A stretch of 64,000 nucleotides of DNA from Mesorhizobium qingshengii. GTDB taxonomy: Bacteria > Pseudomonadota > Alphaproteobacteria > Rhizobiales > Rhizobiaceae. Below the pieces are notes generated by a model. It was given only the letters and a program-made list of their open reading frames with translations, was not told the origin of the DNA and made no database searches. The stretch covers positions 62,001 to 126,000 of the forward strand of contig NZ_FMXM01000002.1 of NCBI RefSeq assembly GCF_900103325.1. The letters are read 5' to 3'. The stretch's first letter is position 1, and the number at the start of each line of letters is the position of its first letter. The position numbers were made by a program, and so were the translations under genes. Positions 1-9,708 of this stretch are shown here, one piece after another.

Positions 1-102
1 CGGATCGACGTCTTCATGGCGATCGCCGGCGGCGATGTCGAAATGGGTGGCGACTACCGGGATGTCAGGCAGACGCGCAGGAGTGCCAGCGATCATGGCT
101 AG
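1..102 (+). CDS. ABC transporter ATP-binding protein, C-terminal end only (partial)
   Basis: An open frame enters from the left edge and stops with TAG at 100-102. The 33 visible residues include a DVFMAIAGGDVEMGGDYR stretch followed by an Arg-rich end (RQTRR). This resembles the C-terminus of DrrA/NodI-type ATPases that drive drug or lipid export. The next gene's ATG (95) overlaps this stop, so the two are translationally coupled and belong to one exporter. Nothing of the nucleotide-binding motifs lies inside the window, so the assignment rests on this tail and on the permease that follows. Confidence 0.6.
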   Translation, partial: RIDVFMAIAGGDVEMGGDYRDVRQTRRSASDHG

Positions 103-893
103 GACCGTTCAAGCGATCATCGATTATGGCACCGAGGTTCATGCGGTGGCCGATGCGGAGATACGCAAATTGCGGCATGATCCGAGCGAAATCCTGACAC
201 GCGCCATCCAGCCGGCGATCTGGCTTGTTTTGTTCGGCGAGGTGATGACCCAGGTGCGTGGCCTGACGTCTGGCAACGGTCGCTATCTCGACTTCCTGGC
301 GCCGGGCATCCTCGCCCAAAGTGTGCTTTTCGCGGCGATCTTCTACGGCATCGCCGCTATCTGGGAGCGCGACCTCGGCATCCTCCACCGCTACATGGTG
401 AGCCCGGCGCCGCGCAGCGCGCTGGTCCTCGGCAAGGCGTTGTCGTCCGCTGTTCGCGGCTTGACGCAGGCTGTCGTCGTCTATCTTCTGGCGCTGGCGC
501 TGGCGCTCGGCAGTCGAGGTCGACCTGAGCCCTGCCAGCCTTCTTGGCGTGGCGTGCCTGATTGCACTGGGTTCGGGACTGTTCTCCACATTCTCGCTGA
601 TCATCGCCTGCATCGTGAAAACGCGCGAGCGTTTCATGGGCATCGGTCAGGTGCTGACGATGCCAATCTTCTTCGCCAGCAACGCCATCTATCCGATCGA
701 TATCATGCCGAGCTGGCTGAGGACGATCTCGCTCGCCAATCCGCTTACCTATCAGGTCGACGCCCTGCGAACGTTGATGCTGATCGGTGGACAGAGCAAG
801 TTCGGGCTTGCGGTCGACTGCTCCGTCCTCGCGGCCGCCTTCGCGGTTTTGGTCGCGATCGCCGCAAGGCTGTATCCACGCATGACCACGTGA
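95..893 (+). pseudogene. ABC-2 type transporter permease, broken by a 1-base frameshift
   Basis: This is the membrane partner of the upstream ATPase, in the DrrB/NodJ-like ABC-2 exporter family of about 260 residues. The first frame runs from ATG 95 through hydrophobic segments to about base 511. The rest continues one frame over from base 513, through the CLIALGSGLFSTFSLI segment to the C-terminal PRMTT at 893. Removing one base (the A near 512) restores a continuous protein of usual length. An upstream ATG at 35 is in the same frame but lies inside the ATPase gene, so 95 is the likelier start. The frameshift may be a real inactivation or a sequencing error; the rest of the gene looks well preserved. 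Confidence 0.75.
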
Positions 894-1162
894 AGGCACT
901 GCCGTGCCATGTGCCTCGACTGGGGCTCGCCTCGAATTGCAGCTTATCGAGAAGGTTCCGGTGTTGGCGCGAGCAATGAACCGATCCACGGCATACCTCT
1001 CTGCACCAGAGCCGCATGCCTATGACATCCGCCGAGCCGAAGAGCATAGACATTTCAGATGTGCGCCACGTCGCCCTCTTCGTTAACTTAAGAAGTTACG
1101 AACTATCAATAGGTCAGGCCAGATCTTTCTTGTTGAATGTCAGGGAATCCAATGGCTTCCGG

Positions 1163-2277
1163 TTAGACTGAACCGCCGGTAGCAGGTGAGTGCTTGCTAT
1201 TGTCGCCGCTTTGCCGGCCTTCCCTCCGGATCATCCACAACCCAGGCAACATAGGAAGCCAAAGGGTGAAGCCGCGCAGGATCAGGGTTGCTGCGAGACT
1301 GCCTTCAACGCCTCCACCCATCAGGTGAAGCATGGCCATGCAAGTGCCTTCGAATGTCCCCAGGCCAAGTGGCACCGGCGAGAGCGTCGCCACCACGGAT
1401 GCAAGCACGAAGCTGACGAAGACGCCTGCGGGATAGAGCGTCATGCCAACCGCGCGAACGACACACCACAGTGTCATTACGTCCAGCAAGAAAACGGCTA
1501 TCTGGAACGCGACCGCTTCAGGATGACGCCTCCATCGCGGAGCATGTCGATGTGAACCCGCTTGAGGATATCGGCAAGCCACGCTGCCGGGCGCCAGTTG
1601 AGCACGAATTTGGGGATGAAGCGCCCGCGTGAGCGCGTCAGGGCAAGGACAGTGACGCCCAAAGTGATGACAACAGCGAAAAAGGCGATCGATAGCGATT
1701 TCCATGCCGTGCCGAGATCCCCCATGTCCCACAACAGGATGAAGGCCAGCAGCGCAACCATGAAGTAGGCGGCATAGTAGGATAGAGCCGCGACAAGCAG
1801 AGCGGTCATCGCAATCGGCGCCGAAACCCCTCGACGTTGCAGACCGCGCACGACCATCACCGTGCCACTGATACCTCCGGACGGCACAGCCTGATTGACG
1901 AAGAGCTGCACCAGCGCCAAGTTCAAAAGGCTCAAGAATGGGCGTGTTTCGCCAGCCCGCCTCAGCACGCCCCACCATACAGCCGAGGCGCATAGATAGG
2001 TTGCAGCCTGGCACAGGGCCGCTGCTGCGATCCACAGCGGATCGGCACGGCGGAGCTTGCCAACAAAAACCTGGATATCGCTGAAATGCAGGACGAAGGT
2101 AACGAGGCCGGCAAGAGCCAGGATACCAAGCACCCACCCCGCTGCAATGCCGAGCGTGAGGCCAGTTGGCTCTGGATGATCGGGAAACGGAACGTCAGCT
2201 AAAGCTGGTGGCTGCGGTACTGCAGGTTCGCGGCCACTATCGTCTGGTGCCGGTTGATTTGCGCCAACGAGCGTCAA
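1163..2277 (-). pseudogene. Flippase-like / lysylphosphatidylglycerol synthase TM family protein, frameshifted
   Basis: This is a multi-pass membrane protein of the UPF0104/MprF-N-terminal flippase-like family. The N-terminal part (2277 down to about 1516) holds a Pro-rich leader, then several membrane segments with motifs such as NQAVPSGGISGTVMV. The C-terminal part (about 1515 to 1163) continues in another frame from AVAFQIAVFLLD through VPLGLGTFEGTCMAML, both typical of the family. The frames join if one base is restored between 1515 and 1516. The start is a TTG whose T overlaps the TGA of the upstream hpf-like fragment, so expression could come from the anaerobox at 2499. It lies 0.3 kb from the other frameshifted gene, suggesting a decaying segment or local sequence error. 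Confidence 0.75.
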
Positions 2278-2438
2278 GCTAGCTTCACCACAGCGAATGG
2301 CGCCATGCGCGCGCCGCCCGCCAAATTCAACGATGTCACGGCGTTGTGCAGAGTCGACGACGCGATGCCCCGGATGACCATTTCCGCGGAAGGTGGTGGC
2401 TCCATGCCGCGAAACCGAACCTGTGGTGTGATTTCCAT
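2274..2438 (-). pseudogene. Truncated hpf/raiA-like gene start
   Basis: The first 23 residues ([20 protein letters not shown] and on to VIR) match the start of the intact hibernation-factor gene at 9467 with few changes. From about base 2370 the sequence is unrelated and reads about 31 further residues to a TGA overlapping the TTG start of the flippase-like gene. It is a remnant of the cassette duplication. It might still act as a short leader peptide coupled to the downstream gene, but this is inference only. Confidence 0.75.
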
Positions 2439-2498
2439 GGCTGACCTCGCAACAGTAAATCCATAGTAGTCAGATTCCGCGCAGTGCGGGTCTGTGCA

Positions 2499-2512
2499 TT
2501 GATCGGCATCAA
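2499..2512. promoter_or_regulatory. FixK/FNR-type anaerobox (copy 1)
   Basis: TTGATCGGCATCAA is a perfect TTGAT-N4-ATCAA palindrome, the consensus of FixK, FnrN and FNR sites. It is identical in sequence to the box at 9529 in the intact copy of the cassette. Being symmetric and central between two divergent truncated starts, it could drive transcription either way, including into the flippase-like gene on the left. Confidence 0.8.
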
Positions 2513-2598
2513 TCCGACATCCGCAGCCCCATTGCATTCTTCGGAAATTCGAGGTGACGTTCGAACACCGCGAGTACCGGCGTCAGGATCGGTATCCG

Positions 2599-2678
2599 AT
2601 GAGGCTCTTTGTTTGCGGAGACGTGATGACCGGCCGCGGAATCGACCAGATTCCGCCGCACCCCTGCGATCCAACGTT
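2599..2678 (+). pseudogene. Truncated capA-like gene start
   Basis: From ATG 2599 the residues [17 protein letters not shown] and the following PPHPCDPT match the start of the intact CapA-family gene at 9629. Identity ends at about 2678 inside the cassette border. The frame continues to about 2841 with no CapA character, so the metallophosphatase fold is absent. It is a duplication remnant. Confidence 0.8.
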
Positions 2679-2721
2679 TGCGCTTTTATTCCGATACGGA
2701 TCATCTCAATCGCGCGGGGCC

Positions 2722-3006
2722 GGGTCGACTGGATCGTGCCTTCCGCCCCCGCCGACACCAGCTCCGACGATATCTCCGTGTCGAATATGGCGTGGAGCAC
2801 GCTGGTCATCTCAGCGCTCACGTCGCCCGAGGCGGCAATGAAGCGAATGAGATGCTGGATCAGGGTCTTGGAAAATGACGCGTTGACGTTGCAGTGGGAC
2901 ATGTGGTCGCCGTCGCCGTACGTGTACCAGCCCAGCGCGAGCTCGGACAAGTCGCCAGTGCCGACGATGAGGCCGCCATTCTGGTTGGCGGAATAGGTAG
3001 TTCGGA
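2722..3006 (-). pseudogene. Internal fragment of glutamine-dependent NAD+ synthetase
   Basis: On the minus strand the frame reads [20 protein letters not shown], then [20 protein letters not shown], then [10 protein letters not shown] and [20 protein letters not shown]. These are hallmark stretches of the synthetase domain of NadE. Only about 95 of the roughly 680 residues usual for the family are present, with neither the glutaminase domain nor the C-terminus. The fragment abuts the end of the duplicated cassette, marking this zone as a rearrangement scar. Confidence 0.8.
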
Positions 3007-3035
3007 CAGTTTAGTCTGCACTTCCTTGCACCGAA

Positions 3036-3049
3036 TTGACCATGATCAA
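3036..3049. promoter_or_regulatory. FixK/FNR-type anaerobox upstream of the acs-pdh operon
   Basis: TTGACCATGATCAA fits TTGAC-N4-ATCAA with one departure from the perfect palindrome. Its centre lies about 76 bases before the ATG at 3119. With the usual -41.5 spacing, the transcript would start near 3084 and leave a leader of about 35 bases. This implies low-oxygen induction of the downstream operon. Confidence 0.7.
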
Positions 3050-3118
3050 TGCCGCGCATGTGAAGCCGTCGATGATTTGATTTGGACGTATCCAATATCA
3101 CAGAGGAAGAAATCGGCT

Positions 3119-4905
<1,787 letters not shown>

Positions 4906-4909
<4 letters not shown>

Positions 4910-5892
4910 GCGAAAGGCCACACATCGACCGTCAGCACGGGCAACAGCTTTTCAGGGATATGCTGCGCATACGCCGCTTCGAGGCCAAATGCGCCGAACT
5001 TTATCAGGCGCAGAAGATCCGCGGCTTCTTGCATCTCTATGATGGGGAGGAGGCGGTCGCAGTTGGTGTCATGCAGGCGCTCGAAGCGCACGATGCCGTC
5101 GTCGCCACTTACCGTGACCACGGCCACGCGATTGCCAGAGGCCTTGCCATGGGCTCGCTCATGGCCGAAATGTTCGGAAAGGTAGAGGGTTGCAGCCGCG
5201 GTCGTGGCGGCTCGATGCACTTTTTCGATCGGGCCAGGCGCTTCTATGGCGGCAATGCCATCGTCGGCGGCGGCTTGCCGCTTTCCATCGGCATCGCGCT
5301 CGCTGACAAGGAACTTCGTCCCGGTGCAGTCACGGCCTGCTTCTTCGGCGAAGGTGCGGCCGGCGAAGGCGAATTTCACGAGAGCATGAACCTCGCCGAG
5401 TTATGGGAACTGCCCGTCATATTCGTATGCGAGAACAATCTGTACGCCATGGGCATGCCGCTTGAGCTTGCGGAAGCCGAGACTGACATCTTCCGCAAGG
5501 CTCAAGCCTACCGCATGCCGAGCGAGAAGGTGGACGGTATGAACCCGGTCGCGGTCGAGGCCGCAGCGCGGCGGGCGGTGGAGCGGGCGCGAGGCGGAAA
5601 GGGCCCCTCCTTCCTCGAATGTCGCACCTATCGATTCCGCGCCCATTCCATGTTCGACGCCCAGCTCTACCGCACCAAAGAGGAGATAGCCCTTTGGAAG
5701 GAGCGCGACCCGGTCCCGCGAATGCAGGCGTGGCTCGAAGAGAACCACATGCTTTCCGCTGAGGAACTCAAACGCATCGAGGATCAAGTCGATGTCGAGA
5801 TCGATGCAGCCGTCGCCTTCGCCGAGGCAGGCCAGTGGGAGAAGGTGGAGGATCTCGAACGTTTCGTGCTGATGGACGAGGTGCCCGAATGA
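4906..5892 (+). CDS. pdhA: Pyruvate dehydrogenase-type E1 component, alpha subunit
   Basis: This is the thiamine-diphosphate-dependent half of the 2-oxo acid decarboxylase that feeds acyl groups to the E2 lipoyl domain. The 328-residue protein has the usual length of the family. It shows the [10 protein letters not shown] motif, the TPP/Mg2+-binding region [20 protein letters not shown] followed by [12 protein letters not shown], and the [12 protein letters not shown] phosphorylation-loop region. ATG 4906 overlaps the ligase stop (ATGA). It could equally be the E1 of an acetoin-cleaving enzyme, which is very similar in sequence. The neighbouring acetyl-CoA synthetase and the absence of acetoin genes favour a pyruvate-type role. 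Confidence 0.85.
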
Positions 5893-6890
5893 GTTCCTCT
5901 GTGGCGAAACCTGTTCGAATGACCTACCGAGAGGCGTGCCGGCAGGCGATCCGAGACGCGTTGACCAACGATCCGCGCACCTTCCTCATGGGCGAGGATG
6001 TCGGCCTCTATGGCGGCTGCTACGCCGTTACCAAGGGGCTGCTCGACGAGTTCGGTCCGAGTCGTATCCGCGATACGCCGCTTGCGGAGAGTGCTTTTGT
6101 CGGCGCCGGGATTGGGGCGGCGATCGCGGGGATGCACCCGATCGTCGAAATCATGACATGCAATTTCAGCTTGCTCGCACTCGACCAGATTCTCAACAAC
6201 GCCGCTTCGATCGCGCATATGTCGGGCGGGCAGTTTGCCGTGCCGCTTGTCATCCGCATGGCAACAGGCGCAGGGCGCCAACTCGCAGCCCAGCATTCCC
6301 ACAGCCTCGAGGGCTGGTACGCCCATATTCCCGGCCTCAAGGTGTTGGCGCCGGGCACCGTCGAGGACGCGCGACATATGCTGAGATCGGCGTTGGCAGA
6401 TCCCAATCCGGTGCTGATCTTCGAGCACATCGTGCTTTACAACGCCGAGGATGAACTCGATCCGGCGGTCGAGTCGGTGGACATTGGTTCCGCCAAAATC
6501 CGGCGGCCGGGACGCGACATAAGTGTGCTGACCTACGGCAACAGCCTGCCCAAGGCCTTGGCAGCCGCCGAGACACTTGCCAAGGAAGGCATCGAGGCAG
6601 AGGTCGTCGACCTTCGCGTTCTGCGCCCGCTCGACAATGCGACAATCTTCGAGTCCGTCACCCGCACGCGGCGCTGCATCATTGTCGACGAGGGCTGGAA
6701 GAGCGGTTCTATTTCCGCCGAGATTGCCGCACGCCTGTCGGAGGACCTATTCTTCGAACTTGACGCACCGATCCGCCGGATCTGCAGCAGTGAAGTCCCC
6801 ATTCCCTATTCCCGACACATGGAAGAAGCGGCCTTGCCGCAGACGTCTGCCATCATTGAAACCGCTCGAAGCCTGGTTGGACGCCGATGA
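5889..6890 (+). CDS. pdhB: Pyruvate dehydrogenase-type E1 component, beta subunit
   Basis: This subunit pairs with E1 alpha to form the TPP-binding heterotetramer. The 333-residue protein shows [19 protein letters not shown] near residue 35, [20 protein letters not shown] (the conserved E1 beta block), [20 protein letters not shown] and the C-terminal VDEGWKSG region of transketolase-like C domains. The start at 5889 is chosen because ATGA overlaps the E1 alpha stop; the in-frame ATG at 5835 lies inside that gene. The protein lacks the N-terminal lipoyl domain found on the E1 beta of many rhizobial housekeeping complexes, so this is a second, specialised complex. Confidence 0.85.
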   Translation: MSSSVAKPVRMTYREACRQAIRDALTNDPRTFLMGEDVGLYGGCYAVTKGLLDEFGPSRIRDTPLAESAFVGAGIGAAIAGMHPIVEIMTCNFSLLALDQILNNAASIAHMSGGQFAVPLVIRMATGAGRQLAAQHSHSLEGWYAHIPGLKVLAPGTVEDARHMLRSALADPNPVLIFEHIVLYNAEDELDPAVESVDIGSAKIRRPGRDISVLTYGNSLPKALAAAETLAKEGIEAEVVDLRVLRPLDNATIFESVTRTRRCIIVDEGWKSGSISAEIAARLSEDLFFELDAPIRRICSSEVPIPYSRHMEEAALPQTSAIIETARSLVGRR

Positions 6891-8131
6891 GCGATTTCCT
6901 TATGCCTTCGCTCGGAGCCGACATGGAGCGCGGCAAGCTCGTTGAGTGGCTTGTCAAACCTGGCAGCAAGGTCAGAAAAGGCGACGTGATTGCCATCGTG
7001 GAAACTCATAAAGGGGCGTTTGACGTCGACATATTCGAGGAAGGGGTGATTTCAGAGTTATGTGCCGGAGAAGGCCAAGAGGTTCCGGTTGGCGCAGTGC
7101 TGGCACGGCTCCTGCCGCCAAACGGGGTACCCGCCATCGTACCACCCGGTCCAACGGCTCCCACTGCTGCGGTGAAGGCCCCCGAAGTAGCCTTGGCAGC
7201 ACCGCCCTCACCCGAAGCGTCTTCCGCCTCTGCAACACCGCCCACGGGGCAACAGAAGGTATCCTCCATCCGTCCTGCATCAAGGGCGCGTGCCAAGGTG
7301 ACGCCGGCCGCTGGGCGCCGGGCGGCTGAACTTGGAATCGATCCCTACCCACTTAAGGGCACCGGAATCTACGGCTCGGTGACAATCGCCGATGTCGAGC
7401 GGGCATCAGCTTCGCAGGTCAGCCGGGAGGCATCGGCAAGACCGACAAGGCCGGGGCGTGGTTTCGATCCCCTGCAGATGCGCCAGGCAATTGCGGCGGC
7501 GATGTCACGTTCGAAGCGCGAGATCCCACACTACTACCTCACCACTACCATCGATATGGGCCCCTCATTGTCCTGGCTTGAGACGTTCAACACGGAGCGG
7601 CCGCCAGATCAGCGTCTGCTGCCCGCCACTCTGTTCCTGAAGGCCACTGCCCTGGCGCTGCGCGAGGTACCGCAGCTCAACGGCTTTTGGGAGAATGGTC
7701 GGTTTAGGCCAGGAAGCGGAATACACATCGGCTGGGCAGTGTCTTTGAGAGGTGGCGGGCTGATCGCGCCGGCCGTTCACGATGTCGACACTATGACCCT
7801 ACCGGAGCTCATGAGCGCGCTGCGCGACCTCGTGGCACGTGCACGTGGTGGCGGCCTGCGCAGCTCCGAGATGACCAATCCGTCATTTACTGTAACCAGC
7901 CTCGGCGAACGCGGCGCCGATTCCGTGATCGGTGTGATTTATCCCCCTCAAGTGGCGACATTGGGTTTTGGGCGCATTGTCGTACGTCCTTGGGTCATTG
8001 ACGGCAAAGTGACCGCGCGGCCCATAGTGGTGTCCTCGCTCTCAGCCGACCACCGCGCCAGCGACGGACATGCCGGCGGGCTGTTCCTCGCTGCCGTCGA
8101 CCGCCTGCTTCAGGAGCCTCTCAAATTATGA
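6887..8131 (+). CDS. pdhC: Dihydrolipoamide acyltransferase (E2 component)
   Basis: This is the core acyltransferase that moves the acyl group from lipoamide to CoA. The 414-residue protein has one N-terminal lipoyl domain (about 1-78) with the lipoyl lysine in [10 protein letters not shown] at K42 (HKG replaces the usual DKA/DKV). An Ala/Pro-rich linker follows, then a peripheral subunit-binding domain (about 130-170, [20 protein letters not shown]) and a catalytic domain ending in SADHRASDG with the active-site His and Asp. It overlaps its neighbours by ATGA on both sides. The subunit-binding domain means an E3 must dock, yet no lipoamide dehydrogenase gene is in the cluster, so E3 is presumably supplied from elsewhere. 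Confidence 0.87.
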   Translation: MSDFLMPSLGADMERGKLVEWLVKPGSKVRKGDVIAIVETHKGAFDVDIFEEGVISELCAGEGQEVPVGAVLARLLPPNGVPAIVPPGPTAPTAAVKAPEVALAAPPSPEASSASATPPTGQQKVSSIRPASRARAKVTPAAGRRAAELGIDPYPLKGTGIYGSVTIADVERASASQVSREASARPTRPGRGFDPLQMRQAIAAAMSRSKREIPHYYLTTTIDMGPSLSWLETFNTERPPDQRLLPATLFLKATALALREVPQLNGFWENGRFRPGSGIHIGWAVSLRGGGLIAPAVHDVDTMTLPELMSALRDLVARARGGGLRSSEMTNPSFTVTSLGERGADSVIGVIYPPQVATLGFGRIVVRPWVIDGKVTARPIVVSSLSADHRASDGHAGGLFLAAVDRLLQEPLKL

Positions 8132-8364
8132 CCAAGGCCGAGATTCGACAGCTTGCTCTGGACATTCTCTCTGGCATCGCGCCCGAGACGGATCCTTCCG
8201 CAATTGCAGGCCACGAGGATATCCGTGAAGCCCTCGACATCGATTCAATGGATTTTCTCAATTTTGTCATAGCCCTGCACCAGCGCACGGAAATTGAAAT
8301 CCCGGAGGCCGACTACCCCAAACTGTTCACTCTTGACGGGGTGGTTGCGTATCTAAGTCGATGA
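8128..8364 (+). CDS. Acyl carrier protein
   Basis: This 78-residue acidic carrier protein has the phosphopantetheine attachment site in ALDIDSMDFLNF, with the serine at residue 40, and the four-helix spacing of ACPs. The ATG overlaps the stop of the E2 gene, so it is produced together with the dehydrogenase complex. That is unusual: 2-oxo acid dehydrogenases do not need an ACP. It may receive acyl groups made by the ligase or by the E1/E2 complex, but no partner ketosynthase or transferase gene is present. It is clearly not the housekeeping AcpP, whose sequence around the serine is DSLDTVE. Confidence 0.85.
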   Translation: MTKAEIRQLALDILSGIAPETDPSAIAGHEDIREALDIDSMDFLNFVIALHQRTEIEIPEADYPKLFTLDGVVAYLSR

Positions 8365-8376
8365 CGCCGAGGTGGG

Positions 8377-8544
8377 ATGGGTGCCGACAAAAGGCAATGC
8401 GGACTATGGCCGGAACGACAGATAAAGATCGCGACATGCGACCAGGCCCTCGATCTCATCAACGAGTTTCAGGGTCACAACGTTCAAGAACATCGTCTGC
8501 GAACAGCCCTCAGGACTGCGCTTCCAGAGGAGGCGGTGGTGTGA
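8377..8544 (+). CDS. Small protein of unknown function (55 aa)
   Basis: ATG 8377 starts 12 bases after the acp stop and reads to a TGA at 8542-8544 that overlaps the GTG of the next small frame. The middle reads ATCDQALDLINEFQGHNVQE, a plausible helical segment, and the end LPEEAVV. No family is recognised. The position at the end of a coupled operon and the GTGA overlap support it; the lack of homology and of a strong ribosome-binding site argue for caution. Confidence 0.4.
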   Translation: MGADKRQCGLWPERQIKIATCDQALDLINEFQGHNVQEHRLRTALRTALPEEAVV

Positions 8545-8867
8545 CCAGCGATTTGAAGGGCGCAAGACGACACCTTGATCGGGCTTGCTACTGCCTATGT
8601 GGGGACGACGACACCAGTTGCGAGATAAGTGCATCGCTGGAGCAGTTGATTGAGGCCTCGGCGGTCATCGAGCGCATCCGTGCATCAAGCTATGTGGTGC
8701 CGCTGCGCCGGAAGGCGCAGCGGAGGCGGACTTTTTCATTAGCCCTTCACGCATCGCAATCTCAACGGACGTTCATTCGACAACGGTCTTGCGGTATGAG
8801 ATACGATGCTGACCGAGCTGCTCCGCAGCTACCCCAAGGTGAATGCCATGCATTTCAGGCGCGGTAA
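8541..8867 (+). CDS. Small protein of unknown function, C-terminus doubtful
   Basis: GTG 8541 follows GAGGAGG and overlaps the stop of the preceding small frame. The first 60 residues look protein-like, with a Cys-containing segment YCLCGDDDTSCEISASLEQL and a helix ending VIERIRASSYVV. After about 8716 this frame becomes Arg/Gln-rich and unconvincing. Another frame then reads DFFISPSRIAISTDVHSTTV and, after a further shift near 8806, LTELLRSYPKVNAMHFRRGK. The real gene may therefore carry frameshifts and end at 8904. No family is recognised. Confidence 0.3.
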   Translation: MTSDLKGARRHLDRACYCLCGDDDTSCEISASLEQLIEASAVIERIRASSYVVPLRRKAQRRRTFSLALHASQSQRTFIRQRSCGMRYDADRAAPQLPQGECHAFQAR

Positions 8868-8915
8868 GTTGGTGCTTGACCTGCAGCCGAGCCACCGGTC
8901 CTGATACAAAGAAGC

Positions 8916-9467
8916 TCAGTCCGGCATGACGGCGGAGGCGTAGGGCCCCTTCTCTCCTTCGTTCTCGGTAAAACGTACTTGAGTTCCTTCTGTAAGGGTC
9001 CCCCAATGGCTGTCGGACGCCATGCTCTCTCGCCGGAAGAAGAACTCGCGCCCATCCGGGCCTGAGATAAATCCGAAGCCTTCCTCTGGCACCAGCCTGA
9101 CGACGGTGCCGTGATGCGTTTCCGGATGCGGCTTGACGCGATGCCCACTCATCTTGCGCGTGACGTCTTCCAGCTGGCGCTGTGCCGCATTGAAGCTATC
9201 TCGGATAGCAACATACACATCCTCATGAGCATGGTTTTCTTCCGAACCGTGGCCCGCGACGATTTCCCGGCCAGGCACAGTTATATCAACCCGAACATGA
9301 TAGATTTTGCCCTTGTGGCCATGCCGGTGCGGCGCTTCGACCACGACGTTGCAGGATGTTATCCGGTCGTCGAAGCGCGCCAACCGCCCGATGCGCTCGC
9401 GGATGACTTCCTCCACCGACGGCGACGGCTCCATGCCGCGAAACCGGATCTGTGGTGTGATTTCCAT
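8916..9467 (-). CDS. Ribosome hibernation (HPF/RaiA) domain fused to a cold-shock domain
   Basis: Residues 1 to about 105 form an S30AE-type domain (start MEITPQIRFRGMEPS, then FDDRITSCNVVVEAP, then VYVAIRDSFNAAQRQLED), the fold that blocks the decoding centre of idle ribosomes. Residues 117-183 form a cold-shock domain with RNP-like motifs GFGFISGPDG and REFFFRRES and the C-terminal GPYASAV. The usual rhizobial long HPF has a different C-terminal dimerisation domain, so this is a specialised paralogue. It is divergent from the CapA-like gene across a FixK/FNR box whose centre lies about 68 bases from the start codon. The role is inferred to be translational silencing or RNA binding under oxygen limitation. 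Confidence 0.85.
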   Translation of the reverse strand: MEITPQIRFRGMEPSPSVEEVIRERIGRLARFDDRITSCNVVVEAPHRHGHKGKIYHVRVDITVPGREIVAGHGSEENHAHEDVYVAIRDSFNAAQRQLEDVTRKMSGHRVKPHPETHHGTVVRLVPEEGFGFISGPDGREFFFRRESMASDSHWGTLTEGTQVRFTENEGEKGPYASAVMPD

Positions 9468-9708
9468 GACTGTCCTCGAAATAAAGAATCCGTTGCAATC
9501 AAATTCCGCTCAGCACCGAGCTGATGCATTGATCGGCATCAATCCAACGCCTGCAGCCCCATTGCATTCTTCGGAAATTCGAGGTGACGTTCGAACACCG
9601 CGAATACCGGTGTCAGGATGGGTATCCGATGAGGCTCTTTGTTTGCGGAGACGTGATGACCGGCCGCGGAATCGACCAGATTCTGCCGCACCCCTGCGAT
9701 CCAACGTT
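9400..9708. repeat. Duplicated divergent promoter cassette, copy 2 (intact)
   Basis: This is the intact counterpart of 2371-2678, direct and about 7 kb apart. It spans the first codons of the hibernation-factor gene, the anaerobox and the first codons of the capA-like gene. Because both genes are complete here, this copy is probably the ancestral arrangement, or the better preserved of two arrivals. Confidence 0.9.
9529..9542. promoter_or_regulatory. FixK/FNR-type anaerobox between hpf-like and capA-like genes
   Basis: TTGATCGGCATCAA is a perfect palindrome. With a -41.5 geometry, transcripts would start near 9494 (leftward, 27 bases before the hibernation-factor ATG) and near 9577 (rightward, about 50 bases before the capA-like ATG). 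One site can thus serve both directions. Confidence 0.85.

Larger units (their letters stand above)
2371..2678. repeat. Duplicated divergent promoter cassette, copy 1 (decayed)
   Basis: This stretch matches 9400-9708 in the same orientation, with scattered substitutions and about one indel. It includes the first codons of an hpf-like gene (leftward), the FixK/FNR box between them, and the first codons of a capA-like gene (rightward). Outside these limits the two loci are unrelated, so both genes here are truncated at the cassette edges. The perfect stretch TTTGTTTGCGGAGACGTGAT is shared exactly by both copies. Confidence 0.9.

Noticed and set aside
2336..2950. A single 204-codon leftward frame across the scar zone
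   Set aside because: Only its first part is nadE-derived; the rest runs through the duplicated cassette in a meaningless frame, so it is a chance chimera rather than one gene.
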